DNA of 25,138 bases, taken from assembly GCA_934418125.1 (NCBI GenBank), contig CAKRWT010000036.1:1-25138 (forward strand), read 5' to 3'. Position numbers and translations under genes: made by a program. Below the pieces are notes generated by a model that did no database searches, was not told the DNA's origin, and saw nothing but the letters and a program-made list of their open reading frames with translations. Position 1 is the stretch's first letter. Each line of letters opens with the position of its first letter. The DNA comes from an uncultured Lachnospiraceae bacterium. GTDB lineage: Bacteria; Bacillota; Clostridia; Lachnospirales; Lachnospiraceae. Positions 1-8,372 of this stretch are shown here, in pieces.

Positions 1-129
1 CTCCATATTCTTTCTTTGTTCTATTCTATTTTTACTATTTTATCTTTGTTTCTTATCCGTCTGCCTTTTCAACTCTTTCTATATTCTGTTTCTGTCAATT
101 AAATGCCCACCTTTCTTTGTGAACAATCA

Positions 130-1260
130 TTACTTTGCTTTAAGGTTGCTCTTAAACAATTGAGACATGGTTTCCTTACCTTTTTTCGTACCAATGTCGT
201 CAATACTCATGTCTCCTTTAAATACAAGCTCCATTACACCTATGTAAGCTTCTCCTAAAGCCGCAGTAATAACGCCTGCTGTGCCCGCAGAAATTGCTCC
301 ACCAGCTACAGTTCCTATTCCGGGAATGAACTTCAATATATTGGTTACAACAGTTTTTCCTAATACGGTCGCTCCGCCAGCGCCAATGGTTGAAGACAAT
401 AATGCAGTGATGATGCTCTTATTTACATCAAATCCGAATATTACCGTAATTGAAGCAATCATTCCTAATTGTGTAGGTATCATCAAGGCACAGTCAGAGA
501 ACGGGATAGGCGCTGCTCCTTCACCTGCCGCTGCAAGCGCTGCTGTTGCTACCGCTGCCTGTGCTCGACGCTTTTTTTCTTCTAAACTCACAATCTGTAA
601 ATTTTGAAGTGTATCCATCAATTCTTCCGGTAAAGCTTCTCCCATTACTTTAATCAGGACATCCAAGCCATAAGCTTTTGCCGTACCCAAATCCTCGATT
701 TCATAATCTTCTGCTAAGACAGGAATAACCTGAACAATATCTAGATTTTCATTCAAAAGCATCTGCCTAAGTTCTTGTGCCTTCTTCTTGGAGAACGCTT
801 GCGTCAAGACGACAATAATTGGAACCTGCGTTATTTGGTTATCCATTGAAAGCTCCTTAAGCCACTCTATCTCTTCTGGCTCTACTCTGTTTGAAGCCGT
901 GTTAATGCAATACCAAATGCAGTGAATAGCCTTATTAATGTCTTGCGTAGCTAATCCCTTACTGATGGTTTCAGTAACTTCTCTTTTCACTTCGGTCTGT
1001 ACTTCTTTGCCAAGTTCAAACCCTCTCGTGTCATAGATTGCAAGAGGTACACCCTTCTTTGTAATTTTTCTCATATGCTGGGTTACCGGTTTGCCCATTC
1101 CGGTCTCAGCAAGCTTTTCTCTAAACACAGAATTAATCAAAGTACTCTTACCAACACCAGTTTTTCCAGCAACAATTATATTCAGTGTGTTAAGATTTTT
1201 GATTTTTTCTGCGATTGCATTTATCGCATCTTGCGCAACCTTATCAGCATCAATCGCCAC
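130..1260 (-). CDS. P-loop GTPase with hydrophobic DUF697-like C-terminal region
   Basis: Predicted TRAFAC-class GTPase of 376 aa. The G1 motif GKTGVGKST lies at about residues 32-40 and G3 (DTRG) at 77-80. The expected G4 NKxD is replaced by VVLTQ followed by a Lys-rich stretch (about 150-160). Residues about 235-345 are rich in Ala, Gly and Ile with several hydrophobic segments, like the DUF697 tail of YcjF/Era-like GTPases that associate with membranes. On the start: the in-frame ATG at 1269 directly abuts AAGGAGG (zero spacing), while the GTG at 1260 has nine bases between the Shine-Dalgarno and the codon, so GTG is preferred. The start lies inside the 3' end of the upstream small membrane-protein gene, so the two are probably translationally coupled. 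The physiological role is unknown. No clear terminator is visible in 1-129. Confidence 0.8.
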   Translation of the reverse strand: MAIDADKVAQDAINAIAEKIKNLNTLNIIVAGKTGVGKSTLINSVFREKLAETGMGKPVTQHMRKITKKGVPLAIYDTRGFELGKEVQTEVKREVTETISKGLATQDINKAIHCIWYCINTASNRVEPEEIEWLKELSMDNQITQVPIIVVLTQAFSKKKAQELRQMLLNENLDIVQVIPVLAEDYEIEDLGTAKAYGLDVLIKVMGEALPEELMDTLQNLQIVSLEEKKRRAQAAVATAALAAAGEGAAPIPFSDCALMIPTQLGMIASITVIFGFDVNKSIITALLSSTIGAGGATVLGKTVVTNILKFIPGIGTVAGGAISAGTAGVITAALGEAYIGVMELVFKGDMSIDDIGTKKGKETMSQLFKSNLKAK

Positions 1261-1471
1261 TTTCCTCATCCTCCTTTTCTTTTGATGGAACTATTTCTGG
1301 TCCCATATTGTCAAAATCAATCTCTTCTTTTTTCAAAGAAAACTTGTATGCTTTATTAGCATACTTATCGAGCAAGCGCGGAATCACAATAAAACCAACT
1401 GCAGTCAGCACTATTCCACCAGCAATTATCAGAGTTTTTTTGCCTTTGCCCTTATTCTTTTCTTCTACCAT
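1250..1471 (-). CDS. small single-pass membrane protein, partner of the GTPase gene
   Basis: Encodes 73 aa. A Lys-rich N-terminus (MVEEKNKGKGKK) is followed by one hydrophobic helix (about residues 13-32), then a short charged region and a very acidic C-terminal tail. The start at 1471 is chosen over the longer in-frame reading from 1519 because AAGGAGGAGG sits about 8 nt upstream of it. The stop overlaps the GTPase start by 11 nt, and the Shine-Dalgarno of the GTPase lies within this gene. That arrangement suggests coupled, stoichiometric synthesis and perhaps a membrane anchor for the GTPase, which is inference. I do not recognise a named family. Confidence 0.65.
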   Translation of the reverse strand: MVEEKNKGKGKKTLIIAGGIVLTAVGFIVIPRLLDKYANKAYKFSLKKEEIDFDNMGPEIVPSKEKEDEESGD

Positions 1472-1520
1472 GCAAACCTCCTCCTTTATAGTACATTGTT
1501 TATTTTGCGAATTTCTCACG

Positions 1521-1700
1521 ACATCTATTTCACAGTCACAACCCGCCGTTATCTAATCCGAGGTCTCGAAACTACCACTTTTAGGTTTGAACTGTAATAT
1601 TGTTGTCGGCAATTTTTTTACTCAATTTTACCTTCCAAAAGGCGCTCTCGTTTTTAACATCTAATCCACTGTCTCAAATCGTGACATCTAATCCGAGGTT
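1521..1700. repeat. two pairs of ~27-bp degenerate direct repeats (possible IS-end remnant)
   Basis: Four copies of a unit with core ACATCTAATCC begin near 1521 (ACATCTATTTC), 1549 (TTATCTAATCC), 1657 and 1684. Within each pair the units are 27-28 bp apart, and the pairs are 135-136 bp apart. The copies at 1551 and 1686 share ATCTAATCCGAGGT. Tandem repeats of this size occur at the ends of some insertion sequences, IS21-like ones for example, but no transposase is present here, so this would be a remnant at most. Confidence 0.45.
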
Positions 1701-1741
1701 ACAACCTGACACACTTTTTGCAATAGATATGTTTCCATATA

Positions 1742-1800
1742 AGAAAACCGAGCTTTTTCAGAAGTCTGGCTTCAAATCCAAACCTCCGAAAAAGCCCGGA
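1742..1800 (-). terminator. possible terminator of the htrA-like/yhaM/rlmD operon
   Basis: GCTTTTTC (1752-1759) and GAAAAAGC (1788-1795) form an 8-bp stem, and the long loop contains a second small stem (GAAG/CTTC). Read on the minus strand, the stem is followed by a T-rich tail (GGTTTTCTT). The loop is longer than in a typical intrinsic terminator, so the call is tentative. Confidence 0.35.
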
Positions 1801-1823
1801 AATTTATGTTTTTTATTTGTCTT

Positions 1824-1940
1824 GCGCCACGCTGGATGCGCTACGGAAGCAAAGCTTCCTACGCTTATCCGCGGCATTCGCCGCATACAGCCCATCGCAT
1901 AATGGTGCCTTTGTGAGCAAGCTCCCACAGCACCTTATGC
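1824..1940. repeat. cluster of consecutive hairpins overlapping the rlmD stop codon
   Basis: Adjacent inverted repeats: GCGC/GCGC (1824-1841), GGAAGC-AAA-GCTTCC (1845-1859), GCGGC-ATTC-GCCGC (1871-1884), and a long imperfect hairpin at 1897-1940 with outer arms GCATAA/TTATGC, inner arms GGTGC/GCACC and TGTGAGC/GCTCCCACA. No T-tract follows on either strand, so they do not look like simple terminators. They resemble REP- or MITE-like intergenic repeats. Other genomic copies cannot be tested here. Confidence 0.55.
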
Positions 1941-3389
1941 TCGGTCTGTGCGTGGCTCATTGCTAACGCGTGACATCAAAACAACCGTCTCCACATGCAC
2001 GGTCTGCCCAAACTGATCCACAGGCCTTACTCTCTTAAGCTCATACCCGCCTTCACACAAAATCTTCAGGTCCCGGGCGAGTGTCGCAGAATCGCAGCTC
2101 ACATAGACGATTCGCTCCGGGCACATTGCCAGCATAGTTTCCAGACACTTCTCATCGCAGCCTTTTCTTGGCGGGTCTATCACGATGACATCCGGGTGCA
2201 GCTTCTCTGCTTCCGAAACATCTTTGCTTGCAGATGCCTTTTCATAGAATTCCGGTAATACCTCCTCTGCCTTTCCCACATAGAACTGGGCGTTGGTGAT
2301 ATGGTTGTTGCGTGCATTTTCCCTGGCATCTTCGATTGCCTGGGGAATGATTTCCACGCCATATACCTGCTTTGCCTTCTTCGCCATGAACAGAGAAATT
2401 GTGCCGATTCCACAATATAAATCCCATACAGTTTCTTTACCTGTCAGCCCGGCATATTCCAGTGCCAGTCCATACAGCTTTTCGGTCTGCACAGGATTTA
2501 CCTGATAGAAGGATAATGGAGAAATGGAGAACTGGATGCCTCCCAGGGTATCCTGGATTCGCTCTTTTCCCCACAGTACGCGGATTTCTTTTCCCATAAT
2601 AACATTGGTTTTTTCTGTATTTATGCTGACGGAGATACTTTCTATCCGTTTTGGTTCTCCTTTTTCTGCAAAGGATATTGCCAGCAGTTTTTCTACTAAC
2701 TTATCTTCTTTTGGCAGTTTGCTGCCATTGATGACCAGGCACACCATAATCTGCCCCGACTGGAAGCCGGTACGGATGAGGACATGACGTACCAGTCCTT
2801 TACCGGTTGTCTCCCGGTAAGCGGGCACCTGATATTCTTTCATATATGCCAGGATGGTTTCCAGAATTGCCTGGTTTTCTGTTACGCCTAATGCACAGTC
2901 TGTATTGGCAATAATATCGTGGGTTCTTCCTGCATAGAAGCCGGTAATCAGTCGGTCTTCTCTGTCATATCCTATGGGGAACTGTGCTTTATTGCGGTAA
3001 TGCCATGGTTCTTCCATTCCTATTATGGGCTCCATTACTTTTTCAAGCAGGACTGCATCGAAACCACCGATTCTTTGTAAGTTATTGCGTACTTTATCTT
3101 CTTTGAACTGTAGCTGTCTTTCATAACTCATAGGTTGTATCTGACAGCCACCACACTGTCTGTAGAATCTGCATTTTGGTTCTACACGAAAAGAAGAAGG
3201 TGTTACCACCTTCTCTGTTCTTGCATACCCATAATTTTTCTTACACTTGGTAATTCTTACTTCCACAGTATCTCCGATAACGGCATCTTTTACGAAAAGG
3301 GTATAGCCTTCCAGCTTGCCGATACCTTCCCCATCGTTCCCGATATCTTCTATAGTAACTGTGACAATATCATTCTTTTTATATTCCAT
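1935..3389 (-). CDS. rlmD: 23S rRNA (uracil-C5)-methyltransferase RlmD/RlmCD-type
   Basis: A 484-aa SAM-dependent methyltransferase of the RumA/TrmA family, which makes 5-methyluridine in 23S rRNA (U1939; Gram-positive RlmCD also modifies U747). An N-terminal TRAM domain covers about residues 1-60. Four Fe-S cysteines are visible: C73, C79, C82 (Cx5Cx2C) and C165. The SAM motif DLYCGIGT is at 323-330, DPPRKG at 405-410, the nucleophile is C432 in YVSCDSATLARD, and the catalytic Glu is in HVETVVL near 467. The start at 3389 has a GAGG about 6 nt upstream. The last ten residues after LMSR are an extra tail that runs into the hairpin cluster, and the TAA lies within a hairpin arm. It is the last gene of a minus-strand operon with yhaM and the HtrA-like gene, 114 nt after yhaM. 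Confidence 0.93.
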   Translation of the reverse strand: MEYKKNDIVTVTIEDIGNDGEGIGKLEGYTLFVKDAVIGDTVEVRITKCKKNYGYARTEKVVTPSSFRVEPKCRFYRQCGGCQIQPMSYERQLQFKEDKVRNNLQRIGGFDAVLLEKVMEPIIGMEEPWHYRNKAQFPIGYDREDRLITGFYAGRTHDIIANTDCALGVTENQAILETILAYMKEYQVPAYRETTGKGLVRHVLIRTGFQSGQIMVCLVINGSKLPKEDKLVEKLLAISFAEKGEPKRIESISVSINTEKTNVIMGKEIRVLWGKERIQDTLGGIQFSISPLSFYQVNPVQTEKLYGLALEYAGLTGKETVWDLYCGIGTISLFMAKKAKQVYGVEIIPQAIEDARENARNNHITNAQFYVGKAEEVLPEFYEKASASKDVSEAEKLHPDVIVIDPPRKGCDEKCLETMLAMCPERIVYVSCDSATLARDLKILCEGGYELKRVRPVDQFGQTVHVETVVLMSRVSNEPRTDRA

Positions 3390-3404
3390 TCAAATCCTCA
3401 TTTC

Positions 3405-3423
3405 TGCGCATGTTCTTTGCGCA
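3405..3423. repeat. TGCGCA inverted/direct repeat in the rlmD leader
   Basis: Two copies of the self-complementary hexamer TGCGCA (3405-3410 and 3418-3423) with a 7-nt spacer can form a hairpin immediately upstream of the rlmD ribosome binding site. It may act on rlmD translation or mark an mRNA processing site. No more than the inverted repeat is actually visible. Confidence 0.35.
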
Positions 3424-3503
3424 TACCGAGTTTGTGCCTGTGCACGCATTTTTGTACTAACTTCCATTTCTGGGCAGCTTATTGCAAGAAAGCACAGTTT
3501 ATC

Positions 3504-4448
3504 CTACTCCAATCGTGTCCCAATCAGGTTAGACTCGAACAGTCTGTTATAGCCAAGCCAGCCTGTCTCGGTTGTATTTTCCATCAGTTCGGTAAAGGTT
3601 TCCATCTTGGCATCGGTATTATCCGCAAAGGTCAGTGCCACGGCTTCTACGATTGCCGGTTTCTTCGGGGAACCGAATTCCAATTCTCCATGGTGTGCCA
3701 GGATACAGTGTTTTAACTCATTGGCAAGAAGGACTGGGAATCCTGGAATTTCTCTGATTTTCTCCCCTACCATTTCTGTACCTATTACAATATGTCCCAG
3801 GAACTGTCCGGCATCGGTATAGTCATTTTCCGGAAACAGGGATAATTCCCTTGTTTTACCGATATCATGGCAGATGGCTGCGGTAAGTAACAGATCCCTT
3901 TTCAGGATAGGGTACTGGGTACAGTAGTAATCACAGAGTTTCGTTACACCCAAGGTATGCTGTAACAGTCCACCTACGAAGCCGTGGTGTACGGTCTTGG
4001 CTGCCGAAGATTGTTTAAATCTTTTTGCAAAAGCTTCATCTTTTACGAAGAACGCCTCTAACAACTGTTTCAGGTAGGTATTCTCAATACTGTTGATAAA
4101 GCCTGTCAGTTCTTTCATCATTTCTTCAATCGGGAACTGGCTGACCGGAAGATAATCTGCCGGGTCATATTCTCCTTCCTGGCACTTGCGAATGCGTTTT
4201 ACATTGACCTGCAGCGCACTTTGAAAGCTGGTTACTTCTCCATATACTTCTATATAATCCAGGGAATCAAAATCATCAATTCCTGCACTATTGGGGTCCC
4301 ATATTTTGGCATCCAGAGTTCCTGTCTTATCCTGTAAAATGACATTATCATAAGGTTTTCCGTTCTTGGTTACGGCAGACTGCTTATGCTTACATAAATA
4401 GATGTCAAATACTCTGTCGCCTTCTTTATAATCTTTAATATACTTCAT
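3504..4448 (-). CDS. yhaM: 3'-5' exoribonuclease YhaM (OB-fold plus HD domain)
   Basis: A 314-aa protein, the usual size for YhaM, a 3'-to-5' exonuclease acting on RNA and, in some species, single-stranded DNA. An N-terminal OB-fold covers about residues 10-90 (VILQDKTGTLDAKIW is the typical nucleic-acid-binding strand region). The HD domain has HHGFVGGLLQHT (154-165), the metal-binding HD of CHDIGK (194-195), AHHGE (251-255) and a late Asp in FADNTDA. The start at 4448 has GGAG about 10 nt upstream. Only 18 nt separate it from the upstream HtrA-like gene, so the two are most likely co-transcribed. Confidence 0.92.
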   Translation of the reverse strand: MKYIKDYKEGDRVFDIYLCKHKQSAVTKNGKPYDNVILQDKTGTLDAKIWDPNSAGIDDFDSLDYIEVYGEVTSFQSALQVNVKRIRKCQEGEYDPADYLPVSQFPIEEMMKELTGFINSIENTYLKQLLEAFFVKDEAFAKRFKQSSAAKTVHHGFVGGLLQHTLGVTKLCDYYCTQYPILKRDLLLTAAICHDIGKTRELSLFPENDYTDAGQFLGHIVIGTEMVGEKIREIPGFPVLLANELKHCILAHHGELEFGSPKKPAIVEAVALTFADNTDAKMETFTELMENTTETGWLGYNRLFESNLIGTRLE

Positions 4449-4466
4449 GATTTTCTTTCTCCATTT

Positions 4467-5828
4467 CTATCTTCTTCCCAGTGTTACGTCCATATTCATT
4501 TCTTTCTCCTGGCGCAATACCGTTATTTTAATCGTATCCTCCGGCTGTGCACTATACAATATGTTTAACAGGTCATTATAATTGGCAACCGAAATATTCC
4601 CTACCCGGATTAGCACATCGCCACCTTGAATTCCGGCAGCCATAGCGGGAGAATCAATTTCAATCTCCTTAATATATACGCCTTCCTGCGTTCCCAGTGT
4701 TTCTGCCATATTTTCCGGGATATCGGTTCCGTGGATTCCCAGGTATGTCAGTTCCTGGTTATTGGACATCTTCTCAATGGTTTTCTTCAGTTCGGTAATG
4801 CCGTATGCGGTCAGCCGGTTCTGCATATCGGTTCCTGTGTTGATATTATCAATAATTCCTACTACCATTCCCCGCAGGTTAATAAGAATTCCTGTTGCAT
4901 TACTGCTTGTGTAAATATCTGTCGTAATCAATTTATAGGCAGAATCCGGTTGGTCAATGATAGTTCCCATAGAAGTAATGATGCCATAACACACAGAATT
5001 ATTCAGCCCTGCCGGGCTTCCCAGTGCGATAATTGGCATTCCTAACAGCTTATCGCTATTAGAGCTTCCAAGCTTTGCAATGTTGATAACGTCCATTGTA
5101 TCTTCATTTATAGCAAGCAATTCCACAGACAAAATTGCCAGACCGGTTGTATTGTCTTTCTGCACCAGTTCTGCTTCTACCTGAGCCTGATTGCAAAAGG
5201 TCACTACTATGTTATCCGCATCTTTTAAGGCACTGCTGCTGACCAGAATCAATATGGATTTACCATTATTGGCTATAATAACACCAGACGCAGATGATTC
5301 ATTTTCGTAAATGTCATTAAACCAGTCTACATCAGAAGAAACTCCGGTTACGGTAACGACACAGCGGCTGGTTGTCTCTGCCAGCTTTGCCAGTTCTGCA
5401 TACACGGACTGGTAATCATCCAGACTGAACTCCATCTGGGACAGAATTTCTTCAATCTGTTGGTTTTCCAGCTCTGCCGTAGTTGTTTCTTCGGTATCGG
5501 ACACCTCTACCAGCATGTCTTCTGGCTTCATTTCCTCACTGATGGTTTCTTCCGGAAACTGTACTTCAGTTGTCTCTTCCTCCGGATACAATTTATTACT
5601 GATTAAGGGCTCCAGCACCAGAAAAGTAAAACACGCCACCAAGCCAAATACTACCGCCATCACTACGGTAATAATAGTCCTGCGGAATAATTTTTTCTTA
5701 TTAACCGGTTTTTGTTTTATCGTTTCCCGCAGAAAGTCCGACTGCACGGATGGCGTGTATTCTGCCTGTTCCTTTATCGGTTCGGTTCCTGTCAGGTTCT
5801 GTTTCGTTTCCCGTTCGGACATAGCCAT
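4467..5828 (-). CDS. HtrA/DegP-like membrane protein with PDZ domain and degenerate catalytic triad
   Basis: The protein has 453 aa with HtrA architecture: a cytoplasmic N-terminus, one transmembrane helix at about 50-72, an acidic Glu/Thr-rich linker (82-135), a trypsin-like fold (about 150-350) and a PDZ domain (about 361-450; LGIHGTDIPE, DSPAMAAGIQGGDVL). All three catalytic positions differ from active S1C proteases. The NNHVV histidine block reads LVSSSAL (about 195-201), TDLAV reads TGLAI (G229), and GNSGGPL reads SNATGIL (A311). The fold is kept but proteolysis is not expected, so a scaffold, chaperone or sensing role on the outer face of the membrane is more likely (inference). The start at 5828 is preferred over a longer in-frame extension because of the AAGGAAGG just upstream and the promoter at 5855-5883. 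It is the first gene of the operon with yhaM and rlmD. Confidence 0.88.
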   Translation of the reverse strand: MAMSERETKQNLTGTEPIKEQAEYTPSVQSDFLRETIKQKPVNKKKLFRRTIITVVMAVVFGLVACFTFLVLEPLISNKLYPEEETTEVQFPEETISEEMKPEDMLVEVSDTEETTTAELENQQIEEILSQMEFSLDDYQSVYAELAKLAETTSRCVVTVTGVSSDVDWFNDIYENESSASGVIIANNGKSILILVSSSALKDADNIVVTFCNQAQVEAELVQKDNTTGLAILSVELLAINEDTMDVINIAKLGSSNSDKLLGMPIIALGSPAGLNNSVCYGIITSMGTIIDQPDSAYKLITTDIYTSSNATGILINLRGMVVGIIDNINTGTDMQNRLTAYGITELKKTIEKMSNNQELTYLGIHGTDIPENMAETLGTQEGVYIKEIEIDSPAMAAGIQGGDVLIRVGNISVANYNDLLNILYSAQPEDTIKITVLRQEKEMNMDVTLGRR

Positions 5829-5854
5829 ATCCTTCCTTCCGATTTGCTCTTTCC

Positions 5855-5883
5855 AGTATATCTTCTTTCGCTTTTCTTGTAAA
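5855..5883 (-). promoter_or_regulatory. sigma-A promoter of the htrA-like/yhaM/rlmD operon
   Basis: On the minus strand, -35 TTTACA (5878-5883) and -10 TATACT (5855-5860) are separated by exactly 17 bp. A start of transcription near 5848 would give a leader of about 20 nt that carries the ribosome binding site of the HtrA-like gene. Confidence 0.75.
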
Positions 5884-5946
5884 GAAAAGGTGTATTTCCA
5901 ACCTGTTTGTGATAAGATGAGGTTACTATCAGAAATGAGGCATGTT

Positions 5947-8322
5947 ATGAATAAGAAAGTATTACGTGTTTTAGAATACAATAAGATTATTGAAGAACTA
6001 ACACAGAAAGCAACCTCGGAACAGGGCAAGAAGCTGGCTTCCTCCCTGGTTCCCATGACGAATCCGGAGGAAATAACAACCGCGCAGCAGGAGACTGCTG
6101 ATGCCTTAACTCGTCTTTTCCAGAAGGGTTCTACGTCTTTTGGCGGCAACAAGGACCTTGGCTTTGCCATCAAATCCCTGGAAGTAGGCAGTGCTCTTTC
6201 TATCACGGAATTACTGCGCATTGCTGCTTTCCTGGAAAATGTAAACCGTATTAAATCCTATGGGCGAAGAGAACGGGATGACCTGCCCGGCGATTCTTTG
6301 GACGTTTATTTTGACAGCCTGGAGCCGCTTACGCCCCTTGCCGGCGAAATCCGCCGCTGTATTCTGTCGGAGGAGGAGATTGCAGACGACGCAAGCCCCA
6401 CTTTAAAACACATCCGGCGCAGTATGTCTCTTACCAATGACAAGATTCATTCCCAACTGAATTCCATGATTAATGGCTCCTATCGTACTTATTTACAGGA
6501 TGCTGTTGTCACGATGCGTAATAACCGGTACTGTATTCCGGTAAAATCAGAATATAAGGGACAGGTTCCCGGTATGGTCCACGACCAGTCTTCTACCGGT
6601 TCTACCTTTTTTATCGAGCCTGCTGCCATCGTGAATCTGAACAATGAGTTAAAAGAACTTTCCATAAAGGAACAGGAAGAAATTGATGCGATTCTGGCTT
6701 CCCTGAGTGCCCAGGCTTCCCTTCACACAGAAGCTTTGCTGGCAGACCAACGGGCAATGACTGTCCTGGACTTTATTTTTGCCAAAGCATCGCTTGCCAT
6801 GGAGCAGAATGCTACCATGCCGGTTTTCCGTACCGACCATCAGATTCGTATCCGGCAGGGTCGCCATCCTTTGATTGATAAGAAAAAGGTGGTGCCTATC
6901 GACATTCATCTGGGCAGTGATTTTGACTTGCTGATTATCACAGGTCCTAACACCGGTGGTAAAACTGTTTCTCTGAAAACGGTTGGTCTTCTTACCCTGA
7001 TGGGACAATCCGGTCTGCACATTCCTGCCCTGGACCGTTCTGAGCTGTCGATTTTCCGGGAGGTATATGCAGATATTGGAGATGAACAGAGTATTGAGCA
7101 GAGTCTTAGTACCTTTTCTTCCCACATGACCAGCATTGTTTCCATTTTGAAAAATGCCGATGCCGATTCCCTGTGCCTTTTTGATGAGCTTGGTGCCGGT
7201 ACAGACCCTACGGAAGGGGCTGCCCTGGCCATTTCAGTCCTGGATTATCTGCACAATCGTGGTATCCGTACTATGGCTACCACCCATTACAGCGAGTTGA
7301 AGGTTTACGCACTCTCCACAAACTTTGTGGAGAATGCCTGCTGTGAATTTGATGTGGAGACACTGCGCCCTACTTATCGTTTACTGATTGGAGTCCCCGG
7401 TAAAAGTAATGCTTTTGCCATCTCTTCCAAGCTGGGGCTTCCAGATTACATTATTGAAGATGCCAAACGTCACATTACAGAGGACAAGGAAAACTTCGAA
7501 GATTTACTTACCGATTTGGAAAACAGCCGCATCATCATTGAAAAGGAACGGCTGGAAATCGAGTCCTATAAACAGGAAATAAAGTCCTTAAAAGAACGGC
7601 TGGAATCTAAACAGGAGAAAATCGACCAGTCAAGAGACCGCATCCTGCGGGAAGCCAATGAAAAGGCACGGGAAATCTTACAGGATGCAAAAGACGTGGC
7701 AGACGAAACCATCCGTACCTTCCAGAAAGCAGGAGCTTCCTCTTCCATGAAGGAACTGGAGAAATCCAGACAGAAGGTACGGGATAAAATCTCCGAAAAG
7801 AATGATAAACTCGCCCTGAAAAACAACACACCAACCCACAAGGTCCTGAAACCAAATCAGATAAAGCTGGGCGACAGCGTAAAGGTCGTTTCCATGGGCT
7901 TGAAAGGAACCGTAAGTTCTCTGCCGGACAAGAGCGGAAAGCTATTTGTCCAGTGCGGTATCATCCGTTCCCAGGTAGCGTTAAGCGATTTGGTTCCTAT
8001 AGAAGAGGAAACCATCCACACCGGTAAGATGCAGCGCACCTCCTCCGGTAAACTGAAAATGTCGAAATCCTTCTCTGTTTCTACCGAAATTAACCTGTTA
8101 GGAAAAACTGTAGACGAAGCATTGTCAGAACTGGATAAATATCTGGATGATGCCTATCTGGCGCATTTACCAAGTGTCCGTATTGTCCACGGCAAAGGAA
8201 CCGGTGCCCTTCGCAGTGCAGTACAGAACTATCTGCGCAAGAATAAAATTGTCAAAAGCTACCGCCAGGGAGAATTTGGTGAAGGCGATGCCGGCGTTAC
8301 CATTGCTGTTTTTAAAGAATAG
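5947..8322 (+). CDS. mutS2: MutS2 family ATPase/endonuclease with Smr domain
   Basis: A 791-aa protein, the normal MutS2 length. The ABC-type ATPase has Walker A GPNTGGKT at 333-340 and Walker B/signature LFDELGAGTD around 411-420. A long charged coiled-coil region follows (about 520-640). The C-terminal Smr domain (about 715-791) contains EINLLGKTVDEA and RIVHGKGTGALR. In Bacillus, MutS2 has been linked to suppression of recombination and to resolving collided ribosomes (family knowledge). ATG 5947 has GAGG 6 nt upstream and matches the usual MNKKVLRVLEYNKI start; longer in-frame readings run into antisense of the HtrA-like gene. It diverges from that gene across a 118-nt gap and is followed 50 nt later by the response regulator without a visible terminator. 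Confidence 0.95.
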   Translation: MNKKVLRVLEYNKIIEELTQKATSEQGKKLASSLVPMTNPEEITTAQQETADALTRLFQKGSTSFGGNKDLGFAIKSLEVGSALSITELLRIAAFLENVNRIKSYGRRERDDLPGDSLDVYFDSLEPLTPLAGEIRRCILSEEEIADDASPTLKHIRRSMSLTNDKIHSQLNSMINGSYRTYLQDAVVTMRNNRYCIPVKSEYKGQVPGMVHDQSSTGSTFFIEPAAIVNLNNELKELSIKEQEEIDAILASLSAQASLHTEALLADQRAMTVLDFIFAKASLAMEQNATMPVFRTDHQIRIRQGRHPLIDKKKVVPIDIHLGSDFDLLIITGPNTGGKTVSLKTVGLLTLMGQSGLHIPALDRSELSIFREVYADIGDEQSIEQSLSTFSSHMTSIVSILKNADADSLCLFDELGAGTDPTEGAALAISVLDYLHNRGIRTMATTHYSELKVYALSTNFVENACCEFDVETLRPTYRLLIGVPGKSNAFAISSKLGLPDYIIEDAKRHITEDKENFEDLLTDLENSRIIIEKERLEIESYKQEIKSLKERLESKQEKIDQSRDRILREANEKAREILQDAKDVADETIRTFQKAGASSSMKELEKSRQKVRDKISEKNDKLALKNNTPTHKVLKPNQIKLGDSVKVVSMGLKGTVSSLPDKSGKLFVQCGIIRSQVALSDLVPIEEETIHTGKMQRTSSGKLKMSKSFSVSTEINLLGKTVDEALSELDKYLDDAYLAHLPSVRIVHGKGTGALRSAVQNYLRKNKIVKSYRQGEFGEGDAGVTIAVFKE

Positions 8323-8372
8323 AATCGTTCATACGGGCAATTCATGCCAATATAAAGGAGGTCTGGCTATTT

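Noticed and set aside
1600..1902. 100-codon plus-strand ORF in the repeat and hairpin region
   Set aside because: It runs through inverted repeats, has no ribosome binding site and shows no protein-like composition.
1897..1940. Strong hairpin as an intrinsic terminator of rlmD
   Set aside because: It overlaps the stop codon and no T tract follows on either strand; the fold at 1742-1800 is a better candidate.
3135..3716. 193-codon plus-strand ORF
   Set aside because: It lies antisense to rlmD and yhaM, which are clearly real, and is rich in Cys, Phe and His as expected of a shadow frame.
5515..5946. N-terminal extension of the mutS2 frame by about 140 residues
   Set aside because: The extension is antisense to the HtrA-like gene and its promoter, and MutS2 homologues start at MNKKVLRVLEYNKI.
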